From Chloroflexota bacterium (GTDB lineage Bacteria > Chloroflexota > Anaerolineae > Anaerolineales > VGOW01), in assembly GCA_016215145.1 (NCBI GenBank), contig JACRLA010000377.1, positions 1-11,680 of the forward strand: a stretch of 11,680 bases of DNA. Direction: 5' to 3'. Each line of letters begins with the position of its first letter. Within the stretch, counting starts at the first letter, position 1. Under the pieces are notes generated by a model, which was given only the letters and a program-made list of their open reading frames with translations, was not told the DNA's origin and made no database searches. The translations under genes were made by a program, and so were the position numbers. Positions 1 to 5,186 of this stretch are shown here, piece by piece.

Positions 1-159
1 AACCAGAGACGTGACACCGATCACGATCATGCTGCCCGCCGCGGGTGTGTTGGCGAAGCCCCACTCGCCATACACGATCAGTATCAAAGGCGGCACGATC
101 ATGCTGATAAACAGCAATGTCAGTCGCGTGCGTAATCGAAGCAAAGATAAATTAAACAT
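1..159 (-). CDS. Sensor histidine kinase, N-terminal fragment (cut by window edge)
   Basis: The reading frame starts with ATG at 159 and stays open for 53 codons to the window edge. It begins seven bases after the stop codon starts of the response regulator, so the two genes form a tight regulator-kinase pair. The visible protein has a short basic N-terminus (RLRTR around residues 8-12). A strong hydrophobic segment follows at about residues 13-30, then a short polar stretch (GEWGFANTP), then the start of a second hydrophobic segment from about residue 43. This is the usual N-terminal layout of a membrane sensor kinase with two transmembrane helices around a very short external loop. No HAMP, DHp or ATPase motif lies inside the window, so the assignment rests on position and membrane topology. 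No good ribosome-binding site is visible and translation is probably coupled to the upstream gene. Confidence 0.7.
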   Translation of the reverse strand, partial: MFNLSLLRLRTRLTLLFISMIVPPLILIVYGEWGFANTPAAGSMIVIGVTSLV

Positions 160-165
160 ACTGGC

Positions 166-855
166 TCACTTATCGGCAAACTTGTAACCGATGCCGCGCA
201 CAGTGAGGATGCGGCGCGGCTGTGACGGTTCCTCTTCCAACGCTTCGCGCAACCAACGGATGTGTGTATCCAAGGCGCGCGTGTCGCCAAAATAATCCAC
301 GCCCCATATAGCATCAATTAACTCTTGCCGCCCCAGCGCCTCACCGGCGCGGCTCATCAACAACTTGAGTAATTCAAATTGTTTCGGCGGTAACTCCACC
401 AAACGATCCGCCACGCGCACTTCGTGGCGAATCAAATCCATCACGACCTCATTCACTTCGTAACGCTCTGCCGCTTTTGGTTCTGTGCCCTCACTCACGC
501 GTCGCAACACTGCGCCTACTCGCGCCACTAATTGCCCCACGCTAAACGGTTTCGTCACGTAATCATCCGCGCCGCGTTCCAAACCCAAGATCACGTCGGT
601 GTCTTGATCATGCCCCGTCAAAAAGATCACCGGCAAGCGGCGATTGAGTTGCAACCGTTTACACAGATCGAGTCCGCTGCCATCGGGCAAGCCAATGTCT
701 AGCACCGCCAGATCGGGTGGGTGTTGCCGCGCCAGCAGAATCGCTTCGGCGCTGCTGTGAGCGCACGACACTTTGTATCCGGCGCGTTCCAAACTGTATT
801 GCACCGCTTCGGCTAAATTGGGTTCGTCTTCGACGACGAGGATGTGAGTAGGCAT
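166..855 (-). CDS. OmpR/PhoB-family response regulator
   Basis: This is a two-component transcription factor of 229 residues, the normal family length. The N-terminal receiver domain (about 4-120) has the acidic pair E9/D10, the phospho-acceptor D53 (VLDIGLPDGSG), the switch T80 (FLTGHD) and the conserved K102 (YVTKPF). A winged-helix DNA-binding domain follows at about 130-227. It includes LPPKQFELLKLL, the recognition-helix region around DTRALDTHIRWLREAL, and the C-terminal hairpin VRGIGYKF. Phosphorylation by the kinase encoded immediately downstream should promote dimerisation and binding to tandem direct repeats with an 11-base period. Two arrays of exactly that kind occur in this window, at 1577-1620 and 3771-3814, and it is the obvious candidate to bind them. 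An inverted repeat (882-914) lies between this gene and the DUF389 gene upstream. The start is the only sensible ATG for a full receiver domain. Upstream bases are A/T-rich with no clear Shine-Dalgarno sequence. The signal sensed is unknown. Confidence 0.95.
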   Translation of the reverse strand: MPTHILVVEDEPNLAEAVQYSLERAGYKVSCAHSSAEAILLARQHPPDLAVLDIGLPDGSGLDLCKRLQLNRRLPVIFLTGHDQDTDVILGLERGADDYVTKPFSVGQLVARVGAVLRRVSEGTEPKAAERYEVNEVVMDLIRHEVRVADRLVELPPKQFELLKLLMSRAGEALGRQELIDAIWGVDYFGDTRALDTHIRWLREALEEEPSQPRRILTVRGIGYKFADK

Positions 856-881
856 AAAATTATTTTACAACAATCGAGTAA

Positions 882-914
882 GGTGACAGTCACTTCAAAA
901 ACATGACTGTCACC
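882..914. repeat. 11-bp perfect inverted repeat between DUF389 gene and regulator gene
   Basis: The arms 882-892 and 904-914 (GGTGACAGTCA and its exact reverse complement) flank an 11-base A-rich loop. Each arm also holds a near-palindromic GTGACNGTCAC core, so it could be read as two opposed 9-11 base sites as well as one hairpin. It lies 6 bases after the DUF389 stop on the minus strand and about 26 bases before the regulator start. It may be a transcription terminator for DUF389 (no U-run follows it), an operator, or a copy of a dispersed repeat. The sequence alone does not decide. Confidence 0.6.
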
Positions 915-920
915 GATTAT

Positions 921-1529
921 TTAAATTTTGCGTGAGGCAAACACCACACTGCCCGCCAAGATGATGGCGCAGGCGTTGAGGGCGAAGAGAGTCAACGCGC
1001 CGCTCGCCAGATCGAACTGCGCCGCCACCAGGCTAATCGCCGCCGCGCTTAATGGCGGCATCAACGCCGTGGCAATTGCCGCGCCAGTGATCACTGCTGA
1101 TAAACGGGGATGCGGCATCGCATATGCCGCCGCCGCGCCGCCGACTAAAGCGATTAACACATCACGCCAATTGGGCGCGCCGCGGGCGATCACTTCGGAT
1201 GTGAGCGAAGCGTAGATCGTCGGTGTTACCGCCTTGGCGCCTGTTGCCCACAACCACGACACACCCAACCCCACGAGCGCACCGATCAACACCGTCCACA
1301 GCGCGCGCCAGGCCGACCAGCCCGAACCCGAGGTGATGCCCAACGCGGTGCTTAACAACGGCGTCATCAGTGGCGCGATCAACATAGCGCCGATCACGAC
1401 AGCGGGCGAATTACTCAACAGCCCAAACGTCGCCACCGAACTCGATAAGATAATTGCCAAAAGATACTCACGCGAAAGATGAGAGGCGCCGCGCAGAGTT
1501 TCGCGCCAAGTTAAAGTTTGTGTATTCAT
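921..1529 (-). CDS. DUF389 family membrane protein (minimal form)
   Basis: This is an integral membrane protein of 202 residues with about six hydrophobic segments, at roughly 22-39, 43-65, 74-95, 122-137, 142-165 and 176-198. The stretch SNSPAVVIGAMLIAPLMTPL (about 39-58) is the hallmark of the DUF389 family, and the ATALMPPLSAAA stretch (about 153-164) fits its second conserved half. Many family members carry an extra cytosolic N-terminal domain. This one consists of the membrane core only and starts just before the first helix. The molecular function of the family is not established. The ATG start has an AAAGGA ribosome-binding site 10 bases upstream (1540-1545). A strong candidate regulated promoter lies directly upstream (1555-1620), and the response regulator gene follows. 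This suggests that the two-component system controls it, perhaps in an envelope response. That last step is inference. Confidence 0.9.
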   Translation of the reverse strand: MNTQTLTWRETLRGASHLSREYLLAIILSSSVATFGLLSNSPAVVIGAMLIAPLMTPLLSTALGITSGSGWSAWRALWTVLIGALVGLGVSWLWATGAKAVTPTIYASLTSEVIARGAPNWRDVLIALVGGAAAAYAMPHPRLSAVITGAAIATALMPPLSAAAISLVAAQFDLASGALTLFALNACAIILAGSVVFASRKI

Positions 1530-1554
1530 TAAACTAAATTCCTTTCTGCAGATA

Positions 1555-1620
1555 AGAATAAATGCGAAAGGAATTTTTGTTGTGGAGGGTAACTGGAGAT
1601 TACCTTGAGGTTGCCTTAAG
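1555..1620 (-). promoter_or_regulatory. PmrA/PhoB-like activated promoter with four 11-bp direct repeats (site B)
   Basis: Read on the minus strand, four consecutive 11-mers occupy 1620-1577. They begin with the hexamers CTTAAG, CTCAAG, CTCCAG and CTCCAC, each followed by 5 bases. Sixteen bases after the last unit lies TATTCT (1560-1555), a plausible -10 element. No -35 consensus is present, and the last repeat occupies that place. This is the layout of promoters that need an OmpR/PhoB-family activator, and the hexamer resembles the YTTAAK half-site known for PmrA. The array starts at the base after the stop codon of the 43-codon gene and ends 48 bases before the DUF389 ATG. Site A at 3749-3814 matches it in spacing and sequence. 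The binding protein is inferred. Confidence 0.7.
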
Positions 1621-1752
1621 CTACTTTACCCAGACATCGCTCATCCCGGAGACCGGCACATTGTTGGCGGCGGCTAAAGCGGTGAACAAACTGATAACAA
1701 CCAACATCAACAGTGCAAGCAATACAAGGCGATAAAAGTTTTTCGTGATCAT
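1621..1752 (-). CDS. 43-residue membrane/secreted peptide coupled to the signal peptidase gene
   Basis: This short gene has ATG at 1752-1750 and stop TAG at 1623-1621. Its ATG overlaps the TGA stop of the signal peptidase gene (ATGA), a classic arrangement for translational coupling. The product has a basic start (MITKNFYR), one hydrophobic segment (about residues 9-26), and then AAANNVPVSG (27-36) and a short tail ending DVWVK. The same motif, AAAN-x-V-x-x-SG, occurs at the same distance from the start in the secreted protein encoded on the other side of the peptidase (residues 28-37 there). The peptide is therefore probably a substrate, pilin-like subunit or accessory of this peptidase. Alternatively it could be a decayed N-terminal fragment of a longer family member. 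The intact frame and exact overlap with the peptidase stop favour a real gene. Confidence 0.65.
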   Translation of the reverse strand: MITKNFYRLVLLALLMLVVISLFTALAAANNVPVSGMSDVWVK

Positions 1753-3257
1753 ATACCCGCCTTTTTAGTTTGATAGTGGTAAATTATTTCGTCGCGCTTG
1801 ACATAGTAATGATCATTCTCGCCTTTCGTGTGCCAGATCATCAAGTTGTGCGCGTGGGCAACCTTGCCCAGATCGTCCATCGTTTGCAACTCAATCACAT
1901 TCGCAGGTGGCTCGTGAGTCTGATGCAGTTCCACCAACAGCGGCGCGTATTTCCAAGCGATGCGCTGGCTCTCGTTCAGTGGCGAAGTCATTACCAACGC
2001 GGCGACGATCATCAGCGTTGAGAGCAAACCACTCAACAGCACAATCGCTGCCATCTGTGCCATCTCAACGTCAATCCCCCAGCCGAAAAACGAGATTCGG
2101 TTTGGCTCGTCGTGCATCAAAGTCACATTGCCTTCTTTAACGGGATGCAAAGTATCAGGCGTTTTGGGATCGTTCTTGATCAGGCGCAGATGCGTGCCAT
2201 CCAATTGAAAAGTCAACACCGGCGCGAACGATTCACTTAAGGGCGACTCGCCAACCTGCCCGTCCACCGTCACCTGCGGCATCACCCGCACCGTATACTG
2301 CCGCCGCGTGAGCGCGGTGAGCGATTCAAAATCATTCGTCATCACTAGCACTTGATTCACATCCACTGTAAAGTGCGTGACGAACTGATTGCCGCGAAAA
2401 GTTGTGTTGGGTTGCAACACCCATGTGCGTCGCCAACCGCTCACATCACTTACTTCGGCGATGACACGATACGAACCATTCATCTGAACTGGCTGTGTTG
2501 CGCCAAAGTGATAAGTGAAATTAAAAGTGAGCGGGCCCATGATCTCCGGGAAAACCGGCATCCCTGTGGAAGCCGATTCGCTATCGAACAAACCACTGGG
2601 CGCGGCTGCCGAATACTCAAACACGCCACTCTGTTTATAGGGCACTTCGCTCTGGATCGTCACCGTTGTGGGCTGCGTAAAAGCGAACACGGCAAAGATC
2701 ATTGTCCCCACAAAAATGGCGACGAGTCCTACCAATGTAATTTCTTTAAGTGCGCCTTGAAGTTGTGGCGAAAGTCGCGCAGTGCGCGGAGAAGTTGAAA
2801 GAAATGAAGACATAAATAAAAATCCTATAAGAGCGGCGATGAAAGCTATCACCAACGGCGAGCGTAGATACTTGATCCATGTTCCCGCGTTGGGGAGATG
2901 CCACCATAATTTGCCCAACACCTCTTGTGTCGTCGGTTGATACGAATCGAGCCAAGTGTTGTGATCGCCCTGCAAGATGAAGGCATCGCCGTCTCGCTCG
3001 ATGATGCGATGAATGATCGCCCCCACATCAGGATGACGATAAGCAACCACGTCGCCGATTTGGTAAAAAGAGTTAGCGCGCACGATAACGAGATCGCCGC
3101 TCTGCAATAACGGCGACATACTATTGCCGTTGATGATGAGGTAAGTTGTTTGTCCGCCGAATTGCGCGGGGGCGAAGAACCACCACAACCCCATCGTCAA
3201 GATAAGGCTGAGGCTAGCTCCGATCAGTTTGAGCCAACGGCGTTGATAAGGGGTCAT
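1749..3257 (-). CDS. Signal peptidase I, archaeal/SipW type (S26B), with C-terminal DUF5305 domain
   Basis: This is a membrane serine protease that removes signal peptides from exported proteins. Residue numbers here count from an in-frame ATG at 3269, of which M5 (3257) is the preferred start. A transmembrane helix (about 14-33) precedes the catalytic serine S50 in NGNSMSP and the conserved SGDLVIVR block. The second catalytic residue is H87 (IIHRI) instead of the lysine of ordinary bacterial enzymes. A GDHN motif (101-104) follows. These features define the SipW/ER-type S26B family. Helices at about 138-157 and 177-197 lead to an external beta-rich domain (about 200-365) resembling DUF5305. 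A final helix (403-427) precedes a short cytosolic tail (about 459-500) of the kind usual in DUF5305 proteins. M5 is preferred because it begins MTPYQRRW, whereas the four residues before it are encoded by a tandem duplication (3246-3288). The gene sits between two genes with matching export motifs, its likely substrates. Confidence 0.88.
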   Translation of the reverse strand: MTPYQRRWLKLIGASLSLILTMGLWWFFAPAQFGGQTTYLIINGNSMSPLLQSGDLVIVRANSFYQIGDVVAYRHPDVGAIIHRIIERDGDAFILQGDHNTWLDSYQPTTQEVLGKLWWHLPNAGTWIKYLRSPLVIAFIAALIGFLFMSSFLSTSPRTARLSPQLQGALKEITLVGLVAIFVGTMIFAVFAFTQPTTVTIQSEVPYKQSGVFEYSAAAPSGLFDSESASTGMPVFPEIMGPLTFNFTYHFGATQPVQMNGSYRVIAEVSDVSGWRRTWVLQPNTTFRGNQFVTHFTVDVNQVLVMTNDFESLTALTRRQYTVRVMPQVTVDGQVGESPLSESFAPVLTFQLDGTHLRLIKNDPKTPDTLHPVKEGNVTLMHDEPNRISFFGWGIDVEMAQMAAIVLLSGLLSTLMIVAALVMTSPLNESQRIAWKYAPLLVELHQTHEPPANVIELQTMDDLGKVAHAHNLMIWHTKGENDHYYVKRDEIIYHYQTKKAGI

Positions 3258-3288
3258 TGCAAAATACAATAAGGGGTCATTGCAAAAT
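3246..3288. repeat. 20-bp tandem direct repeat spanning the signal peptidase start
   Basis: The 20-base unit ATAAGGGGTCATTGCAAAAT occurs at 3246-3265 and exactly again at 3269-3288, a 23-base period. Each copy contains the same start-codon context on the minus strand. The upstream copy would start at 3280 but runs out of frame and stops after eight codons, so only the downstream ATG (3257) opens the peptidase gene. It looks like a recent small duplication that left a decoy start. Confidence 0.85.
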
Positions 3289-3290
3289 GC

Positions 3291-3323
3291 AAGTAGAGAC
3301 GTTCCATCGGAACGTCTCTACTT
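3291..3323. repeat. 15-bp perfect palindrome with 3-base loop
   Basis: The arms 3291-3305 (AAGTAGAGACGTTCC) and 3309-3323 are exact reverse complements around the loop ATC. The palindrome begins 8 bases after the stop of the secreted-protein gene and lies about 34 bases before the peptidase ATG. The hairpin is strong but is not followed by a U-run. It could therefore weaken read-through or stabilise the upstream mRNA rather than act as a standard intrinsic terminator, which would let the secreted protein outnumber its peptidase. GTAGAGACGTT-type palindromes are common dispersed repeats in some Chloroflexota and cyanobacteria. Confidence 0.85.
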
Positions 3324-3331
3324 CAACGAAA

Positions 3332-3718
3332 TTACTGCGTGGCAACTACGCGCAGCTCATCCGAGTCGGCGACGGTGGCTCCGGAAGTTAAACATTCCCA
3401 AGTGTTCGTCGTCATGATGTTGGTGCAGTTGTACCAAATTGTGCTGGACTGCCCGAGTTTGGCGCGCACGGTGGTGGGAGCTGCCGCACCCGCTGTCGGC
3501 GTCACCGAGAACTCCACTTTGTCGAGCATTGAAGGATCAACAGCGTTGGGGGTGTAGGTGATGTCGCTGATCGTGTAACCACTGATCGCATTCGCGCCGT
3601 CACCCGCGCCGCTTTCATCCACAATGTTGGCGGCGGCGAAACCGTAAGCGGCTGCCGCTAACACCAGCACAATCGCTAGAACACCTAGCGCACGTAAATT
3701 GAAATATCGAAAAAACAT
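3332..3718 (-). CDS. Small secreted protein, probable substrate of the adjacent signal peptidase
   Basis: This 127-residue protein has a basic N-terminus (MFFRYFNLR), a hydrophobic segment (about 10-27) and then AAANIVDESG (28-37), where cleavage would be expected. The mature part is Thr/Ala-rich, beta-like and short. It includes GYTISDITYTPNAVDP (about 47-62) and VRAKLGQSSTIWYNC, with two cysteines (in WYNC and WEC) that could form a disulfide, and it ends LRVVATQ. It resembles small exported proteins that accompany SipW-type peptidases, such as the TasA/camelysin group, but I cannot name a family with confidence. The start at 3718 is chosen because AAGGAG lies 7 bases upstream (3726-3731). 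An in-frame ATG at 3757 lacks such a site and would fall inside the predicted promoter. Promoter site A precedes the gene and a strong hairpin follows it. The role may be a surface or fibre subunit, which is inference. Confidence 0.8.
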   Translation of the reverse strand: MFFRYFNLRALGVLAIVLVLAAAAYGFAAANIVDESGAGDGANAISGYTISDITYTPNAVDPSMLDKVEFSVTPTAGAAAPTTVRAKLGQSSTIWYNCTNIMTTNTWECLTSGATVADSDELRVVATQ

Positions 3719-3725
3719 TTTGTAT

Positions 3726-3731
3726 CTCCTT
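3726..3731 (-). promoter_or_regulatory. Ribosome-binding site that fixes the start of the secreted-protein gene
   Basis: AAGGAG on the minus strand with a 7-base spacer to the ATG at 3718. It argues against the longer frame starting at 3757 and places the basic N-terminus of the signal peptide at MFFRYF. Confidence 0.8.
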
Positions 3732-3748
3732 GTTTGTAAGTTGAGCCA

Positions 3749-3814
3749 ACAATACAATCAGAAGATACGCCGTGAGTGGAGTTTGGCTAGAGGAAACCTT
3801 GAGGTTGTGTGAAG
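3749..3814 (-). promoter_or_regulatory. PmrA/PhoB-like activated promoter with four 11-bp direct repeats (site A)
   Basis: Read on the minus strand, four consecutive 11-mers occupy 3814-3771. They start with the hexamers CTTCAC, CTCAAG, CTCTAG and CTCCAC. Sixteen bases after the last unit is TATTGT (3754-3749), the likely -10 element. Spacing, repeat number and most repeat bases match site B ahead of the DUF389 gene. The first unit also shares the CTT....CAAC pattern (CTTCACACAAC here, CTTAAGGCAAC in B). The last repeat takes the place of a -35 box. The array ends 53 bases before the ATG of the secreted-protein gene. One phosphorylated OmpR-type regulator probably controls both promoters, and the regulator at 166-855 is the nearest candidate. 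Confidence 0.7.
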
Positions 3815-3854
3815 AAGTGATTTCTGAAATTCTTGAGGGTTTAAGTTATTGCGA

Positions 3855-5093
3855 TTAAATAGTAAAAGGCAAAACAATTGCCTCTTGCTCTAACTTTAAT
3901 TTGCGCTCCAGTAGGTGTGTAATCAAAGGCTGCATATCAAACAGCGAGGGTCGGCGCAAGAGTCGGCTGAGGTTTTTAGAGTCGGCGTCGGTCAGGGGCT
4001 TTGCCCATTTGGCGTGCGCTTCAAATGTTTTCACATCCATCAAATACGGCAGCGCACTTTCGTTCACTTGCTCGCGCAGTTGTGCCAAGATATTTAATCC
4101 ACCGTAATCTATATCCGCCCAAACACAAAGCGCAACATCCTCCACGCGCCGCAAAAGATGACGACAGGCGGGCGAGGGATTGCCCCACAAACAAATTGCT
4201 GTCACTTGTGGAGTGTGGCGAATCAATTCGTAGAACGACGTTTGATTCTCCACGCAGATCAAAGGCGACGCGGTTTGGAGTGCCGCCAACCTCACCTGCC
4301 GCGCCTTCTCCGCTTGCGCCGCGGCCACGCCCACCGACGGATGAAATGCCTCGAGCGCTATTTCTCGATCAGCGTTGTCAATAATTTTCCACGCGCCATG
4401 CAGATAAATGTGATTCGGGTTGGCGACCAAATTTAATTCGCGCAACACCTCATCGTTGTTCAAGCCACGCCACTCGTCATTGTGCCGCCGCGCCAACGTT
4501 GCTACCGCGCCCATCAACGGCTCAAAGCGTTTGCTGTCGTTGAACACGCGCACGCTAAAGACTCGATGCGGTGTCTCTTGCGTTACTTCATCCAGCGAAG
4601 TAAACGCGGTCAGCAAGTCTCGATTCAAATCATCGTCATCCAAACTAAATGGCGCGGGCGATTTTTCTTCACGCAATTGATCGAGCGTGAATTGAATCGC
4701 CATCAAGCGCCAACCTTTGAATCGAAAACGCTCGCCCAACAAGTGATCGCTGAGGCGCGCGCGGCGGGCGGCGATGGGGACTCGGCGCAACCAACGGAAG
4801 GCGGCATCCACTTGATCCGTCGTCAGTGTCACCGACTCTAGAATATGATCGTGTTCGCCCTTCACCCATTTCAGCGTCACCCATCCCGCCGATTCAAGTT
4901 TTTGCAATTGCTCATTGGCGATCTGGCGTGGCGCGGGATCGGTTTGATTGAAATAATTGGGGAGGGTGTGTTTTTCGATTTTGAAGCGAAGAGCATTGTG
5001 GCGCGAGTTGTCTTTTTGCGTGATGCGCCGTGCAAACGAGTCGAGGAGATCGGTGAAGATGTCGAAGACTTCGGGGGAAGGTTTAAAGTTCAT
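3855..5093 (-). CDS. jetD: Wadjet protein JetD (TOPRIM nuclease subunit)
   Basis: JetD is the nuclease of Wadjet, cutting plasmid DNA recognised by the JetABC loop extruder. This protein has 412 residues, normal for JetD. The N-terminal two-fifths (DUF3322-like region) are helical with a winged-helix-like part around residues 58-90. The conserved NDSKRFE block is at about 185-191. The C-terminal TOPRIM/DUF2220 domain holds the metal-binding residues E282 (VENQTSFYE) and D327/D329 (WADIDYGG), and ends with the conserved LEQEAI block (401-406). All catalytic acids are present, so the nuclease looks intact. It is last in the operon, 93 bases after the jetC stop; that gap contains CGCTGA-type short repeats. 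No strong ribosome-binding site is seen before the ATG at 5093. The promoter of the secreted-protein gene begins 40 bases downstream of the stop. Confidence 0.92.
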   Translation of the reverse strand: MNFKPSPEVFDIFTDLLDSFARRITQKDNSRHNALRFKIEKHTLPNYFNQTDPAPRQIANEQLQKLESAGWVTLKWVKGEHDHILESVTLTTDQVDAAFRWLRRVPIAARRARLSDHLLGERFRFKGWRLMAIQFTLDQLREEKSPAPFSLDDDDLNRDLLTAFTSLDEVTQETPHRVFSVRVFNDSKRFEPLMGAVATLARRHNDEWRGLNNDEVLRELNLVANPNHIYLHGAWKIIDNADREIALEAFHPSVGVAAAQAEKARQVRLAALQTASPLICVENQTSFYELIRHTPQVTAICLWGNPSPACRHLLRRVEDVALCVWADIDYGGLNILAQLREQVNESALPYLMDVKTFEAHAKWAKPLTDADSKNLSRLLRRPSLFDMQPLITHLLERKLKLEQEAIVLPFTI

Positions 5094-5147
5094 TCAACAA
5101 TATCTGCTGCTACTCAGGTGTCATTGCATTCTGCTTTTAAACCTTTG

Positions 5148-5186
5148 AACGCTGATGACGCTGATCTTCGCTGATTAACGCTGACT
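5148..5186. repeat. Four degenerate 9-10 bp CGCTGA repeats between jetC and jetD
   Basis: On the plus strand, units ACGCTGATG, ACGCTGATC, TTCGCTGATT and AACGCTGACT follow each other from 5149 to 5186, ending at the base before the jetC stop codon. They fill much of the 93-base jetC-jetD spacer. They do not fold into an obvious hairpin. The array resembles simple intergenic repeats and may affect nothing but spacing. Confidence 0.6.

Noticed and set aside
2352..2798. Open frame of 148 codons on the plus strand opposite the DUF5305 region
   Set aside because: The composition is rich in Cys, His and Arg as expected for a shadow frame, and the sense frame has clear domains.
3291..3323. Palindrome as a classical intrinsic terminator
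   Set aside because: No run of T follows the stem on the minus strand. I kept it as a repeat or possible attenuator only.
3719..3757. Longer start (ATG at 3757) for the secreted-protein gene
   Set aside because: It would put 13 polar codons ahead of the signal segment, lacks a ribosome-binding site and lies within the promoter. ATG 3718 has AAGGAG at the right distance.
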